Source: Moritella sp. PE36 (lineage in GTDB: Bacteria; Pseudomonadota; Gammaproteobacteria; Enterobacterales; Moritellaceae). Taken from it: 37,669 bases of DNA. Location: positions 1 to 37,669 of the forward strand of contig NZ_ABCQ01000045.1 of NCBI RefSeq assembly GCF_000170855.1, in the 5' to 3' direction. Under the pieces are notes generated by a model. It made no database searches. It had not been told where the DNA came from and worked only from the letters and a program-made list of their open reading frames with translations. Of this stretch, positions 1 through 8,649 are shown piece after piece (the stretch's first letter is position 1; each line of letters starts with the position of its first letter). The position numbers were made by a program, and so were the translations under genes.

Positions 1-193
1 CATTAGCGGCAATAACAATACACTCCGCCGCTGCGATCTGCTGCTGTGTTAAAGACGTCACTGGCGCCACAGATGAATGACACTCAATATCTGCTTGCCA
101 ATTTAATTCTGCTACTGCTTTTTCTAATAAACCTGCAGCGATGAGGCTGCTTGCGATGCCACTTGGGCATGCCGTTACGATTGCAATTTTCAT
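1..193 (-). CDS. fruA: PTS fructose transporter subunit IIBC, N-terminal fragment
   Basis: Partial gene: the left window edge cuts it after about 64 codons. The visible start, MKIAIVTACPSGIASSLIAA, is the fructose-type EIIB domain. Its phosphocysteine is Cys9 in the T-A-C-P-S-G-I-A loop, which receives phosphate from FruB and passes it to fructose during uptake. The EIIC membrane domain would lie outside the window. ATG at 191-193 is preceded by AGGGA about 8 bases upstream, and this site overlaps the end of fruK, so the gene is the third in a fruB-fruK-fruA operon with a gap of only 12 bases. Many FruA proteins carry a second EIIB-like domain, and this cannot be judged here. The family call is firm; the extent is unknown. 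Confidence 0.9.
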   Translation of the reverse strand, partial: MKIAIVTACPSGIASSLIAAGLLEKAVAELNWQADIECHSSVAPVTSLTQQQIAAAECIVIAAN

Positions 194-205
194 TATTAAT
201 ATCCC

Positions 206-1153
206 TTATTCGCAAATAGTGATGCGCTCACTCAAGGTGATCACTTCATTAAAATCTTTAACGCCAACACCAACTTGTGTTACTGCTAATGCAGATAACG
301 CAGTCGCAAAACTTAATGTTTGTTTTTTATCCCAGTTATTGAGATGACCCCAGCACATACCAGCGACCAAGGTATCACCCGCTCCGACAGTACTGACAAC
401 ATCCATTGTTGGTGGTTTTGCCTGTAACCATCCCTCTTTGTTTAACCACATCACCCCTTCAGCACCCAGTGATACCACCACGTTGGCAATACCTGTACTT
501 GATAACTGCTCAGCAATTTCTGCCAAAGACTGATCTGCCAGTGATCCACCTTTCGCCCAATGCAGCAATTCTTCATCGTTCGGTTTGATGAGCCAAGGCT
601 GAACTGCAATACCTGCACTCAGCGCGGCATTGCTGCTATCAAAAAATACTTTCTTACCTGCCTGCTGTAACTGTGCGATCCAATTCGCACATTGCTCAGG
701 TGTCACGCCAATAGGCAAACTACCCGCAATGACAAATACATCGTGATCAAGGGATAGGTTAAATAACATGGTTTCAAATTCCGCAATCGCGGCAGCCGTT
801 ACGCTCACACCCGGAAAATTAATATCACTGACCTGGCTGCTGGCTTCGACTAATTTAACGTTGATGCGCGTGGCACCTTGTACGCGGATAAACCTATCTG
901 TGACCTTGATACGCCCAAATAATTGACAAAAAGCATCTTCATTCTCAATGCCTAAAAAACCAGTTGCAGTCACCTCTGCACCCAGTTCTGCCAGTACTTT
1001 AGCCACATTCACACCTTTACCTGCTGGCGCTAATACACAGTGCTTAACTTGGTTTACCGCTCCTTTCGTCAGCGTGTGTAAATGCCCAGTTAAATCTAAT
1101 GCGGGGTTTAACGTTACCGTGACTACTTTTAATTTTGCTAATTGCATGGTCAT
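206..1153 (-). CDS. fruK: 1-phosphofructokinase
   Basis: Converts the fructose 1-phosphate delivered by the PTS into fructose 1,6-bisphosphate using ATP, in the cytoplasm. The protein is 315 residues, normal for the PfkB/ribokinase family. PfkB signature 1 is seen around residues 44-58 (AGKGVNVAKVLAELG). Signature 2 is at 253-266 (VSTVGAGDTLVAGM), with the catalytic base Asp260. The ATG overlaps the fruB stop by one base (TAATG), showing translational coupling; a second ATG two codons later is possible. Neighbouring FruB and FruA fix the substrate as fructose 1-phosphate rather than tagatose 6-phosphate. Expected to be controlled by Cra through the operators upstream of fruB. Confidence 0.95.
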   Translation of the reverse strand: MTMQLAKLKVVTVTLNPALDLTGHLHTLTKGAVNQVKHCVLAPAGKGVNVAKVLAELGAEVTATGFLGIENEDAFCQLFGRIKVTDRFIRVQGATRINVKLVEASSQVSDINFPGVSVTAAAIAEFETMLFNLSLDHDVFVIAGSLPIGVTPEQCANWIAQLQQAGKKVFFDSSNAALSAGIAVQPWLIKPNDEELLHWAKGGSLADQSLAEIAEQLSSTGIANVVVSLGAEGVMWLNKEGWLQAKPPTMDVVSTVGAGDTLVAGMCWGHLNNWDKKQTLSFATALSALAVTQVGVGVKDFNEVITLSERITICE

Positions 1154-2268
1154 TATTTACTTTCACCTAATCTAGCTTCAATACCGTCACCTATGGCTTT
1201 TAGTGCGAGCTCCGCATCACCACCATTCGCCGTAAATGTTAATGCTTCATCACAACGCACGCCTAAAGACATTAATTTCATTAAACTTTTCGCATTGGTT
1301 GATTTACCAGCCGCGTTGGTGACTTGAATATCGGCCTGAAATTGCTTGGCGATGCTCACCAGTATTGCACTTGGTCTTGCATGTAAGCCATGGCTGTTAT
1401 GGATAGTGAATGTGGCCGTGATGCCGCTCGGTTTTACTTCTGTTAATAAACGGATAATGGTCTCGGCATCCGCATTAAACAATTGACTGACTTGTTGTTT
1501 ATAAATTAAATCGATCACGCATTGCATATTATCTCGATGCAAGTTGTTAGCACTTGCCAGCATGATCATACCTTCAACAGCTAAACTTCCTTGCTGTAAT
1601 CTCTGTGCTGGGGTCACAAATGAGATCGCAGTAGTGGTTACTGACTTCGTTGTTTTCGCTAACCATAAGCCCTGACCAAGATGAGTCGCAGGTGATGTGA
1701 TCGCATCTGCGACACCGGTATTATCAATACAGTGGTGATGCTTCAGTAACCCTGCTGCAACAGCCGTCAGTTGTGATAAATCCTGCGCAGGGAAAGCAAG
1801 TTGCACTAGGTCTGTGGTTAATAGTGTGGCTGATTGCTGATTATTACCTTCGAGCAAGGTAATAACCGATTCAGCACTATCACATTGCTGTAGTTGCTGT
1901 TCGATGCCGTCAGCACTGAGTACATGTGTGAGTTGCTTTAAAATAGCAAGATGTTCATCTGACTTAGCCGCAATCGCAATGGCGAGGTAAACAATTTGCC
2001 CCTCACCCCAATCAACACCTTGTGGATAATGATGTAACTGCACTCCGGTTTTATTGACTAAGTCACGTGTATCAACGGTGCCATGCGGGATAGCGATACC
2101 ATTACCTAAGTACGTAGAGTGCTGCGCTTCACGCGCTAACATACCGTCGACATAACTTGCTTCAACGTATGTTTTGTTCGCCAAGCTTTGCGCAAGGGCT
2201 TTAATGGCGTGCTGTTTGCTCGGCGCCGATTGATTTAACTGAATGTCATTCGAAGACAGTGACAACAT
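1153..2268 (-). CDS. fruB: Fructose PTS diphosphoryl transfer protein (EIIA-HPr, FPr)
   Basis: Phosphocarrier of the fructose PTS: takes phosphate from enzyme I on its own HPr domain and hands it through EIIA to FruA. The protein is 371 residues, the usual size for FruB of enteric and marine gammaproteobacteria. The N-terminal EIIA domain (about 1-145) has the active His62 in GNGIAIPHGT. A middle linker domain follows. The C-terminal HPr domain (about 284-371) carries His296 in HNSHGLHARPSA and an HPr Ser46 equivalent in NAKSLMKL. GGAG lies 8 bases before the ATG. First gene of the fru operon and divergent from cra, with Cra-type operators between them. Confidence 0.95.
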   Translation of the reverse strand: MLSLSSNDIQLNQSAPSKQHAIKALAQSLANKTYVEASYVDGMLAREAQHSTYLGNGIAIPHGTVDTRDLVNKTGVQLHHYPQGVDWGEGQIVYLAIAIAAKSDEHLAILKQLTHVLSADGIEQQLQQCDSAESVITLLEGNNQQSATLLTTDLVQLAFPAQDLSQLTAVAAGLLKHHHCIDNTGVADAITSPATHLGQGLWLAKTTKSVTTTAISFVTPAQRLQQGSLAVEGMIMLASANNLHRDNMQCVIDLIYKQQVSQLFNADAETIIRLLTEVKPSGITATFTIHNSHGLHARPSAILVSIAKQFQADIQVTNAAGKSTNAKSLMKLMSLGVRCDEALTFTANGGDAELALKAIGDGIEARLGESK

Positions 2269-2383
2269 AACTTTACTCCATACTTCTGTAAATAATATCG
2301 TAGGTAATAATGCGACTACTCTTTGTTTAAATATTTGCTTACTCTTTACTTACTCTGTGCTTTCAATATGCATCAACACGACA

Positions 2384-2399
2384 GCTGAATCGTTTCAGC
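2384..2399. promoter_or_regulatory. Cra/FruR operator 1
   Basis: GCTGAATCGTTTCAGC is a near-perfect palindrome matching the Cra consensus (GCTGAAACGTTTCAGC, one change). It sits 116 bases upstream of the fruB start in the fruB-cra divergent region. Cra normally represses fruBKA and is released by fructose 1-phosphate. Binding is inferred from the motif and the adjacent cra gene. Confidence 0.88.
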
Positions 2400-2452
2400 A
2401 AATAGGCCGTTAAAAAGGCTTCAGTGATGACAAAATGATTATAAATGGCATT

Positions 2453-2468
2453 GCTGAAACCTTTCAGC
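2453..2468. promoter_or_regulatory. Cra/FruR operator 2
   Basis: GCTGAAACCTTTCAGC differs from the Cra consensus by one central base. Its centre is 69 bases from that of operator 1. Two operators between fruB and cra would allow repression of the fru operon and possibly autoregulation of cra. A weaker partial match (CTGAAGTGTTTCTG, 2476-2489) follows directly. Confidence 0.88.
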
Positions 2469-2564
2469 TAATATACTGAAGTGTTTCTGGGCTGATTACA
2501 ATTGTTCAATAACAAATCATGTCAGAAACTATGAGCGAGCGCACAGATTAGGGATGAAATAACC

Positions 2565-3548
2565 ATGACATTAGATGAAATAGCCAAACTAGCCGGTGTA
2601 TCACGTACCACAGCCAGTTATGTGATCAATGGTAAAGCCAGTAAGTACCGTATTAGTGAAAAAACCCAAAAGAAAGTAATGGCTGTCGTTAATGAGCATA
2701 ATTACCGCCCCGATCATGCCGCACAATCGTTACGCGGTGGCAGCAATCGTTCGCTTGGCTTAATCATTCCGGATTTAGAAAATAGCAGTTATGCAAAGTT
2801 AGCCAAATTACTTGAGCGTGATGCGCGTAAAGCCGGATACCAGCTCATTATTTCTTGCTCTGATGATGATGTGGATACCGAGATAAAAGTCGCAGAAACC
2901 TTATTAAGTCGTCGTATTGATGCGTTATTAGTGGCGAGTGCCCTGCCTGCTGATCACAGCTATTACCGCACCGTTCAAGCCAATGGTGTGCCGGTTATCG
3001 GATTAGATCGCGCCATGGATGATGAAATTTTTGCGTGCGTGATCAGCGAAGACTTAGACGGGGCTTATGAGTTAACCCAAGCCTTATTACAACAAGATAT
3101 TTGTTCTATCGGCTTAGTTGGCGCAGTACCAGACCTGTGTATATCGAAAGAGCGTGAGCAAGGGTTCCTCGCCGCGATCAAGCAGCATGGAAACCCAGTT
3201 AAAAAGTTAACCGCTTATGGCGATCACTTTAGTCAAGAACAAGGTCAAGCCCAAGTGCAACAATGGATAGATAACGATACTGTTCCTGATGCCATCTTAG
3301 CCACCTCATATACGCTGTTTGAAGGCGTACTGGATTGCTTGATACTCAACCCAAGTTTAATGGCAACAACCAAACTAGCTACTTTTGGTGATAACCGTTT
3401 ATTGGATTTCTTACCCAGTAAAATTCAATCATTACCGCAGCAATTTGAATTAATTGCCGAACACGCACTTAAAATGGCGTTAAATGCCGTGAATGGCCGC
3501 AACCAACCGGGTGTTGAAGTCGTATCTCGAAAAATAATCCGTCGTTAA
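2565..3548 (+). CDS. cra: Catabolite repressor/activator Cra (FruR)
   Basis: LacI-family regulator that senses fructose 1-phosphate (and in enteric bacteria fructose 1,6-bisphosphate) and controls sugar catabolism and gluconeogenesis. The 327 residues match the family length. The N-terminal helix-turn-helix is at about 1-24 (MTLDEIAKLAGVSRTTASYV), followed by the Cra-typical hinge RPDHAAQSLRGG and the periplasmic-binding-protein-like effector domain from about residue 60. It is divergent from fruBKA, and two Cra palindromes lie in the intervening 296 bases. That context makes the local role as fru repressor likely. The gene ends 27 bases from a convergent LysR gene with no obvious terminator between them. 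Confidence 0.94.
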   Translation: MTLDEIAKLAGVSRTTASYVINGKASKYRISEKTQKKVMAVVNEHNYRPDHAAQSLRGGSNRSLGLIIPDLENSSYAKLAKLLERDARKAGYQLIISCSDDDVDTEIKVAETLLSRRIDALLVASALPADHSYYRTVQANGVPVIGLDRAMDDEIFACVISEDLDGAYELTQALLQQDICSIGLVGAVPDLCISKEREQGFLAAIKQHGNPVKKLTAYGDHFSQEQGQAQVQQWIDNDTVPDAILATSYTLFEGVLDCLILNPSLMATTKLATFGDNRLLDFLPSKIQSLPQQFELIAEHALKMALNAVNGRNQPGVEVVSRKIIRR

Positions 3549-3575
3549 TACAAGCCAGTTCCCGCACAAATATGG

Positions 3576-4460
3576 TTATCGATACGGTGCAAATAAAGGC
3601 AATAGCCAGTCAACGAAGGTTTGTACTTTCAGCGGTAATGGACTGGCCGTTGGCGTCAGTAAATAATAACTATATGGACTGACAAATCCGGCTGAAAATG
3701 GCACCACTAAACTGCCATCTGCTAATTGCTGAGTGACAAAAAATCGCGGGATCAGTGCCACCCCCATACTACTTACCGCAGCCTGACTAAGCATGTAGAA
3801 ATGCTCCATACCAAACTTATTATCCGTGGTTAATTCCATGCCGATATCATCTGCCCAATAACGCCATAAACCCGGTCTCGAAGTATGCTCAAGCAAAGTC
3901 ATATTATTGATATCATGCAGTGATGTCATCTGCTTGGCTAGTTGTGGCGAACACACAAGGCACAAATCTTCATCCATCAACTTGATCACATTGCAACCTT
4001 GTGGTGGTGTCTTCGCACTCCGTATCGCAACGTCATACTGATGCTGAGTAAAATCAATCGTAAAATCCCCAATTGATAAATCAACGAATAAGTTAGGATT
4101 GCTGAGCTTGAAGCTTTCCAGGCTCGGGATTAACCAACTAATCGTTAAACTCGGTAATACATTAATGGCGATACGTTGTGCCAATTGTGGCTGGGATATG
4201 AGCTCTTGCGTAGCACTATTAATTGTTTGCAACGCATTCTGCACCTTGAGCAAATAAGGCTTCGCTTCTTCAGTAAGGACTAATTTTCGATGTTGGCGAA
4301 TGAATAGGCTCACACCAAGGTATTGCTCTAATATCTTCACCTGTTTACTCACGGCGCCATGCGTCACAAACAATTCCTTGGCTGCTAGCGTAAAACTCAC
4401 ATTTCTTGCGGCTGATTCAAAAGCACGCATGGCATTTAATGGTGGTAAATTAGGATACAT
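3576..4460 (-). CDS. LysR-family transcriptional regulator (GcvA-like)
   Basis: DNA-binding regulator with an N-terminal winged helix-turn-helix (LPPLNAMRAFESAARNVSFT, then HGAVSKQVKILEQYLG) and a C-terminal co-inducer-binding domain. The opening pattern is that of the GcvA/AmpR branch. I chose the ATG at 4458-4460 (MYPNLPPLNAM) because it aligns with the usual GcvA-type start and has GAG about 9 bases upstream. An ATG at 4472 and a TTG at 4490 also lie in frame. It is divergent from the TSUP permease gene, which is therefore the natural candidate target; the ligand cannot be read from the sequence. Confidence 0.88.
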   Translation of the reverse strand: MYPNLPPLNAMRAFESAARNVSFTLAAKELFVTHGAVSKQVKILEQYLGVSLFIRQHRKLVLTEEAKPYLLKVQNALQTINSATQELISQPQLAQRIAINVLPSLTISWLIPSLESFKLSNPNLFVDLSIGDFTIDFTQHQYDVAIRSAKTPPQGCNVIKLMDEDLCLVCSPQLAKQMTSLHDINNMTLLEHTSRPGLWRYWADDIGMELTTDNKFGMEHFYMLSQAAVSSMGVALIPRFFVTQQLADGSLVVPFSAGFVSPYSYYLLTPTASPLPLKVQTFVDWLLPLFAPYR

Positions 4461-4612
4461 AGCAATACTCATTTTAGATGACGAATACAAACTGTGTGAG
4501 TTTATCTCACACTACAAAGAAGATAACTCCTTTGCGTTGATCGTGCAAATAAGATTATATACCCAAGTTATTTCAAGATATTGCAATTAAAATTACGCAG
4601 GAGTACAACATC

Positions 4613-5380
4613 ATGGGTTTGGATATGTCTTTTCAGTTATCAGCAGAAATTGTTGGACTGTTATTTTTAGTGGCTGTCGTCGCTGGTTTTATTGATTCTA
4701 TCGCCGGCGGTGGTGGTCTACTGACTATTCCAGCATTATTATGGGTGGGTCTTCCTCCTGCAACAGCCCTTGCAACCAACAAACTGCAAGCCTGTGGCGG
4801 TAGCTTCTTTGCCAGTTTTTATTTTATTCGTAAAGGCATGGTCGATGTGAAGAAAATGAAATTGGCCATCGCCTGTACTTTCGTCGGTTCAGCACTCGGT
4901 AGTATTGCGATCCAATCGATTGACCCAAGTATACTGGAAGTGATCTTACCTTTTCTTATTCTTGCCATCGGTGGTTATTTTTTGTTTTCCAAACAAATTA
5001 GCGATGAAGATAAACATCAACTACTGACGCCAACGCTATTTGCAATAACGGCGGCTTTCGGTATTGGTTTGTATGATGGGTTCTTTGGTCCAGGCACTGG
5101 CAGTTTTTTTGCAATGGCGTTTGTATCACTGGCAGGGTTTGGGTTGGCTAAAGCAACGGCACACGCCAAAGTGCTAAACTTCGCGACGAATATAGCGTCG
5201 TTGATATTCTTTGCACTCGGCGGCAAGGTACTCTGGGCATTGGGAGGCATTATGTTAGTTGGCCAAGCATTAGGGGCAACACTTGGCTCACGTTTAGTAT
5301 TATCAAAAGGCGTTAAAATCATTAAACCATTAATGGTCACCATGTCTATTGCGATGAGTTTGAAACTGCTCTATTCATAA
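4613..5380 (+). CDS. TSUP (TauE/SafE) family membrane permease
   Basis: Inner-membrane protein of 255 residues with about eight hydrophobic segments. It has the TSUP/YfcA signature near the N-terminus: GFIDSIAGGGGLLTIPALL, then ATALATNKLQ. A repeated half follows with GLYDGFFGPGTGSF and ATAHAKVLNFATN. The family exports or imports small sulfur-containing or organic anions (sulfite, sulfoacetate and others), and the substrate here is unknown. AGGAG lies 9 bases upstream of the ATG, which supports this start over the in-frame ATG at 4625. It is divergent from a LysR-type gene, which probably regulates it, and converges with speD two bases downstream. Confidence 0.9.
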   Translation: MGLDMSFQLSAEIVGLLFLVAVVAGFIDSIAGGGGLLTIPALLWVGLPPATALATNKLQACGGSFFASFYFIRKGMVDVKKMKLAIACTFVGSALGSIAIQSIDPSILEVILPFLILAIGGYFLFSKQISDEDKHQLLTPTLFAITAAFGIGLYDGFFGPGTGSFFAMAFVSLAGFGLAKATAHAKVLNFATNIASLIFFALGGKVLWALGGIMLVGQALGATLGSRLVLSKGVKIIKPLMVTMSIAMSLKLLYS

Positions 5381-5381
5381 A

Positions 5382-5705
5382 CTAAGACGTCGTTACTTGC
5401 CACTGCTGTTTGGCAGCCGCATCACGCAAGTAACGGTCAAAAAGTTCTAATAAAGAAGCAGCACAACTGGATAGTTCAACATACGATTTCCCCTCTTCAG
5501 GAAACGTATGTACTGCGGCATGACTTTCGGCTAACAACCACAACGCGGTATAACCCTGTGGCTGAAAATAATGCTCAACGAAGTTCAAGACCGTAAAACC
5601 GGCGCGGTTGAGATCTGCTGAAATCACCCGTTTAAGCGCTTCACTATCGCAACTACTTAACCACCAGCGTTGATTATATATTTTTGCTTCCATCGTTATT
5701 TTCAC
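5382..5705 (-). CDS. S-adenosylmethionine decarboxylase, short prokaryotic type
   Basis: Pyruvoyl-dependent AdoMet decarboxylase that makes decarboxylated AdoMet, the aminopropyl donor for spermidine. The protein is 107 residues, compact for the SpeH/class 1B family. The three key residues have family spacing: the Glu60-Ser61 self-cleavage site (Ser61 would become the pyruvoyl group), His66, and Cys81 (offsets +5 and +20 from the serine). Translation may begin at the GTG (5705) or at an ATG four codons later (5693); neither has a strong ribosome site. It lies 57 bases after the membrane aminopropyltransferase gene, so the two enzymes of the pathway are adjacent and probably co-transcribed. 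It does not resemble the long E. coli SpeD. Confidence 0.85.
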   Translation of the reverse strand: MKITMEAKIYNQRWWLSSCDSEALKRVISADLNRAGFTVLNFVEHYFQPQGYTALWLLAESHAAVHTFPEEGKSYVELSSCAASLLELFDRYLRDAAAKQQWQVTTS

Positions 5706-5762
5706 TTACCAACATTAAAATAAATAGCATAGTTACAGAGTATTAATCATTATTCTCAACAA

Positions 5763-7511
5763 CTAATTCTTATACAGCTCAGACTCTGTTTGCCACGCTT
5801 CACGGTTATAATCGTACAATACCCCAGAGCCTAATCGATTAATCTCAATCGTGTCTATGCGGTCATAAAAATTACCGGGGAAAACAAACGACGCTAATAA
5901 AAATTCTTTGTTTAACCAGTTCGATGGCACAGGTAAAGTGTCGACATCACTGATACGCCGGCTTGCCGATTTTCCGCGTGTTGTTGCTATTGTCCAACCC
6001 CATTGACCAAATGACGGAATATTTCGTTGATACTGTTCAACGTGTAAAAACCCCGCTTCTTTCACCGTTTTACCGATACTCAAAAATGCTTGTTGGGCAT
6101 GATAAGGTGAGGTTGATTGTATGGCTAATGCCCCGTCTGCAGCTAATAATTGACGCACCTGATTATAAAAGTAATCACTGTAGAGTTTATTCAAATCGGG
6201 ATGATTCGGATCGGGTAAATCAATAATAATGGTATCAAATTTAGCCCCTTCATCCAGTAGTTTTTCGACTTGTAAAAATGCATCGGTAGCAAACAAGGTT
6301 AACCGTGGATCTTGTAATGACGCTTCATTTAATCGCAACATACGTTGTTTGATCGTTTCAGGCGCAGCATAGTTAACTGTATTGGCACCAAACAGGGCCA
6401 ATAGTTCAGCGTCTAAATCGACTAATGTCACCGCCTTAACAGGCCAACGCAACACATCACGCAGTGCTAATCCATCACCACCACCAATAATAAGCACTTT
6501 ATCATGACGATTAGATGCCAGCATTGCCGGATACACTAATAAGCTATGGTACAGCTGCTCATCGACACTGGAAAACTGTAAGTGACCATTAATGAATAAA
6601 TCGGTTACTGGTTCCACTTGGTTTTTCAAATAACGCTCAGTCACCACCACGTGCTGATATTTTGTCGACTGTGAATAGATCACTTTATCTTTATATAACA
6701 CACTGCTTAATTGCACTAACCAACCTGTACCCAAAGTTAAAATAACCGAGAACAATACAATTAATAACAAATGGCAAAGGAATAATAGTTTAGCCCAACG
6801 GATCTTATCTTGATAGCGCCATAAGAATGCCAGACCTGCGATAACATTGAATAATGCCGTCCAGGCTGCGGCTTCCATTATGGGTAACGACAACATGATA
6901 GAAACCCAAATAGCCGCACCAATACCAGCGCCAATATAGTCTGCACCATAGATAGTACCGGCGTTATTTTCTAAAAATCGACCGTATACTTGCTGACGCA
7001 CTCGAGCGATCAGTGGGATCTCCATACCAATAAAGATACCGAGAATTAAACCAAACACATAGGGCATAAATTTAGCGATTTTTTCTAGCTGTTGCGGTAA
7101 ATAACCATCGAGCACAACATTACTGGGTAAGTTGAACGTCGCCGATAATAACTGTGGCAAACTATAACTCACGGCGATCATCGCTGAAATAATCAAAATA
7201 CAGCTCATACCAATTAAGGCGATCAAGGCTTCTAACCAAGCGAATGCGGTAAAAGCATCTTTAAACCAACGCGCCATAAACGCGCCGATACCCATTGCCA
7301 CAATCATGGTACCGATCATGGCATAAATCGCACTTTCAACCGAGCCTAACACCCTGCCTGCATAATGCGAAAGCAAGTATTCATAGATCAAACCACAACC
7401 AGCAAGTATGATCATGACCGAGATTAATAACGCATCGTGAAACAATAATGACCGTTTACGCTGCTGTGCTTGTTTTACTTCATTATCACTATTTACAACT
7501 GAGTGTTCCAC
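5763..7511 (-). CDS. Membrane-anchored spermidine synthase-like aminopropyltransferase
   Basis: The protein has 582 residues. The N-terminal half (about 25-275) has roughly seven hydrophobic helices. The C-terminal half (about 280-520) is a spermidine-synthase fold. Visible motifs are YQHVVVTE (285-292), DEQLYHSLLVYP (317-328), the nucleotide-binding IIGGGDGLALRDVL (341-354), VDLDAE (364-369) and the catalytic-type DLPDP (Asp431, Asp434) followed by LYSDYFY. The synthase motif is usually YHE, and here the third residue is Ser. It probably transfers an aminopropyl group from decarboxylated AdoMet to an amine at the membrane; the acceptor is unknown. It starts at GTG with AAGG six bases upstream. 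Position between DUF350 and AdoMet decarboxylase genes supports a polyamine role. Confidence 0.85.
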   Translation of the reverse strand: MEHSVVNSDNEVKQAQQRKRSLLFHDALLISVMIILAGCGLIYEYLLSHYAGRVLGSVESAIYAMIGTMIVAMGIGAFMARWFKDAFTAFAWLEALIALIGMSCILIISAMIAVSYSLPQLLSATFNLPSNVVLDGYLPQQLEKIAKFMPYVFGLILGIFIGMEIPLIARVRQQVYGRFLENNAGTIYGADYIGAGIGAAIWVSIMLSLPIMEAAAWTALFNVIAGLAFLWRYQDKIRWAKLLFLCHLLLIVLFSVILTLGTGWLVQLSSVLYKDKVIYSQSTKYQHVVVTERYLKNQVEPVTDLFINGHLQFSSVDEQLYHSLLVYPAMLASNRHDKVLIIGGGDGLALRDVLRWPVKAVTLVDLDAELLALFGANTVNYAAPETIKQRMLRLNEASLQDPRLTLFATDAFLQVEKLLDEGAKFDTIIIDLPDPNHPDLNKLYSDYFYNQVRQLLAADGALAIQSTSPYHAQQAFLSIGKTVKEAGFLHVEQYQRNIPSFGQWGWTIATTRGKSASRRISDVDTLPVPSNWLNKEFLLASFVFPGNFYDRIDTIEINRLGSGVLYDYNREAWQTESELYKN

Positions 7512-7680
7512 ACGGAGCCTTACTGTATTGAGATAGAGTGTTCAGGAATGAAAAAGCCCAGGCCCAATAACACGTTAGCATTGTTATTACTGCCAATCGA
7601 TATCGAGTCTGAGCTATGACTATTCTAAAATGACCATGCTTAAATAACTATTGTTAAAAAATTATCGCCGCAATAGCGAA

Positions 7681-8571
7681 TTAGCTACCGAGTAACGTCG
7701 CCATTGTTAAACCAATTGAAAACGATACCGCTGCCGAAATAACCGCAACACCAATGTTCTTCTGACGAATGACTTCATCAGCAATATCAACACCGGATAA
7801 AATCACTTTAATGGTGATCAATTGTAAAACAGCAAAAATAGCCACGCTGATAATCGCTGAGAATGCCCAGTACGTCAGACTCTGAGTGATATTATCAGCA
7901 GCGTACGGCGCAAGGCCTGTTGCCGCAGTGATCGCTAAGCCAGAGCCAATTAAAAACCCAGCATAACGAATACCAACAGCCAGATTATCATCTAAGATAA
8001 GCTGTTGCAGGCAATCACCGGTGCGTTTAAATAAGTGCACACGATATTTACTCACTAATAGCATAATAATGTTAGCCACAACAAACGCGGCAATCACCAC
8101 AGGTAAACCATGCCAACCTTCTGTAAGCACCCAAATCAACGCAGAACGCACCACGATTGCAACCGTGACAATATGACCAAACTCAACAAATGCGGCTGTC
8201 ACATTACCTTTAACGATTTCATCGTGCAGACTGACTTTTTGTAATGCCACCTTATCTTGGAAAAAATGACCTGCTTTAATTAACGCGATCGCTAATAAGC
8301 CATATCCTGCCATTTGTGTTGCTTCTTCAAATAATGAATCAGCAAAATCACCACTGGTGACGCCAGTTAATACAATTGCAAGACCTGCTAATCCTGCGGC
8401 AAAACTAATACCAAAAGCAAAATTATCACGCTTGGCAATTTCATCATTGGCATGTAAATTTGAAACCCAGCCTTTGATCATTTTTAAACTAACAAATAAA
8501 GCAATGATGATAATAAAATCAATAATCAGTGCTTGTGTCGTCCACATCGTCAATCCATCAAACTCGTACAT
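7681..8571 (-). CDS. Double DUF350 (YjfL-like) membrane protein
   Basis: Inner-membrane protein of 296 residues with about eight hydrophobic helices arranged as two similar halves (roughly 10-135 and 150-296). Each half ends in a pattern like that of DUF350/YjfL proteins (GLTMATLLGS at the C-terminus). E. coli YjfL is a single DUF350 unit; this is the tandem form. The function is unknown. In E. coli the family lies with yjfM and the glutathionylspermidine-synthase homologue yjfC, and here with polyamine enzymes, so a link to polyamine or peptide handling at the membrane is inferred. I start at the ATG at 8571, which has GGAG seven bases upstream; a TTG two codons earlier is less likely. Confidence 0.82.
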   Translation of the reverse strand: MYEFDGLTMWTTQALIIDFIIIIALFVSLKMIKGWVSNLHANDEIAKRDNFAFGISFAAGLAGLAIVLTGVTSGDFADSLFEEATQMAGYGLLAIALIKAGHFFQDKVALQKVSLHDEIVKGNVTAAFVEFGHIVTVAIVVRSALIWVLTEGWHGLPVVIAAFVVANIIMLLVSKYRVHLFKRTGDCLQQLILDDNLAVGIRYAGFLIGSGLAITAATGLAPYAADNITQSLTYWAFSAIISVAIFAVLQLITIKVILSGVDIADEVIRQKNIGVAVISAAVSFSIGLTMATLLGS

Positions 8572-8595
8572 ACTCAATCTCCATAACTTACTGTT

Positions 8596-8649
8596 CTGTC
8601 TATTTGCTTAAGGCTGTCTATTTGCGCAAGACTGTCTATTTACCGCGAC
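8596..8649. repeat. 18-bp tandem repeat (3 copies) carrying the lipoprotein stop codon
   Basis: Three adjacent 18-base units begin at 8596, 8614 and 8632, each starting CTGTCTATTT; the first two share CTGTCTATTTGC and the third diverges after the tenth base. On the minus strand each unit contains AAATAGACAG, so the stop codon of the upstream lipoprotein is repeated in frame three times. It fills most of the gap before the DUF350 gene. Probably produced by slippage at the gene end. Confidence 0.8.

Noticed and set aside
4556-4585. Sequence like TATACCCAAGTTATTTCAAG as a dispersed intergenic repeat
   Set aside because: Only one clear copy is present in this window, so repeat status cannot be supported.
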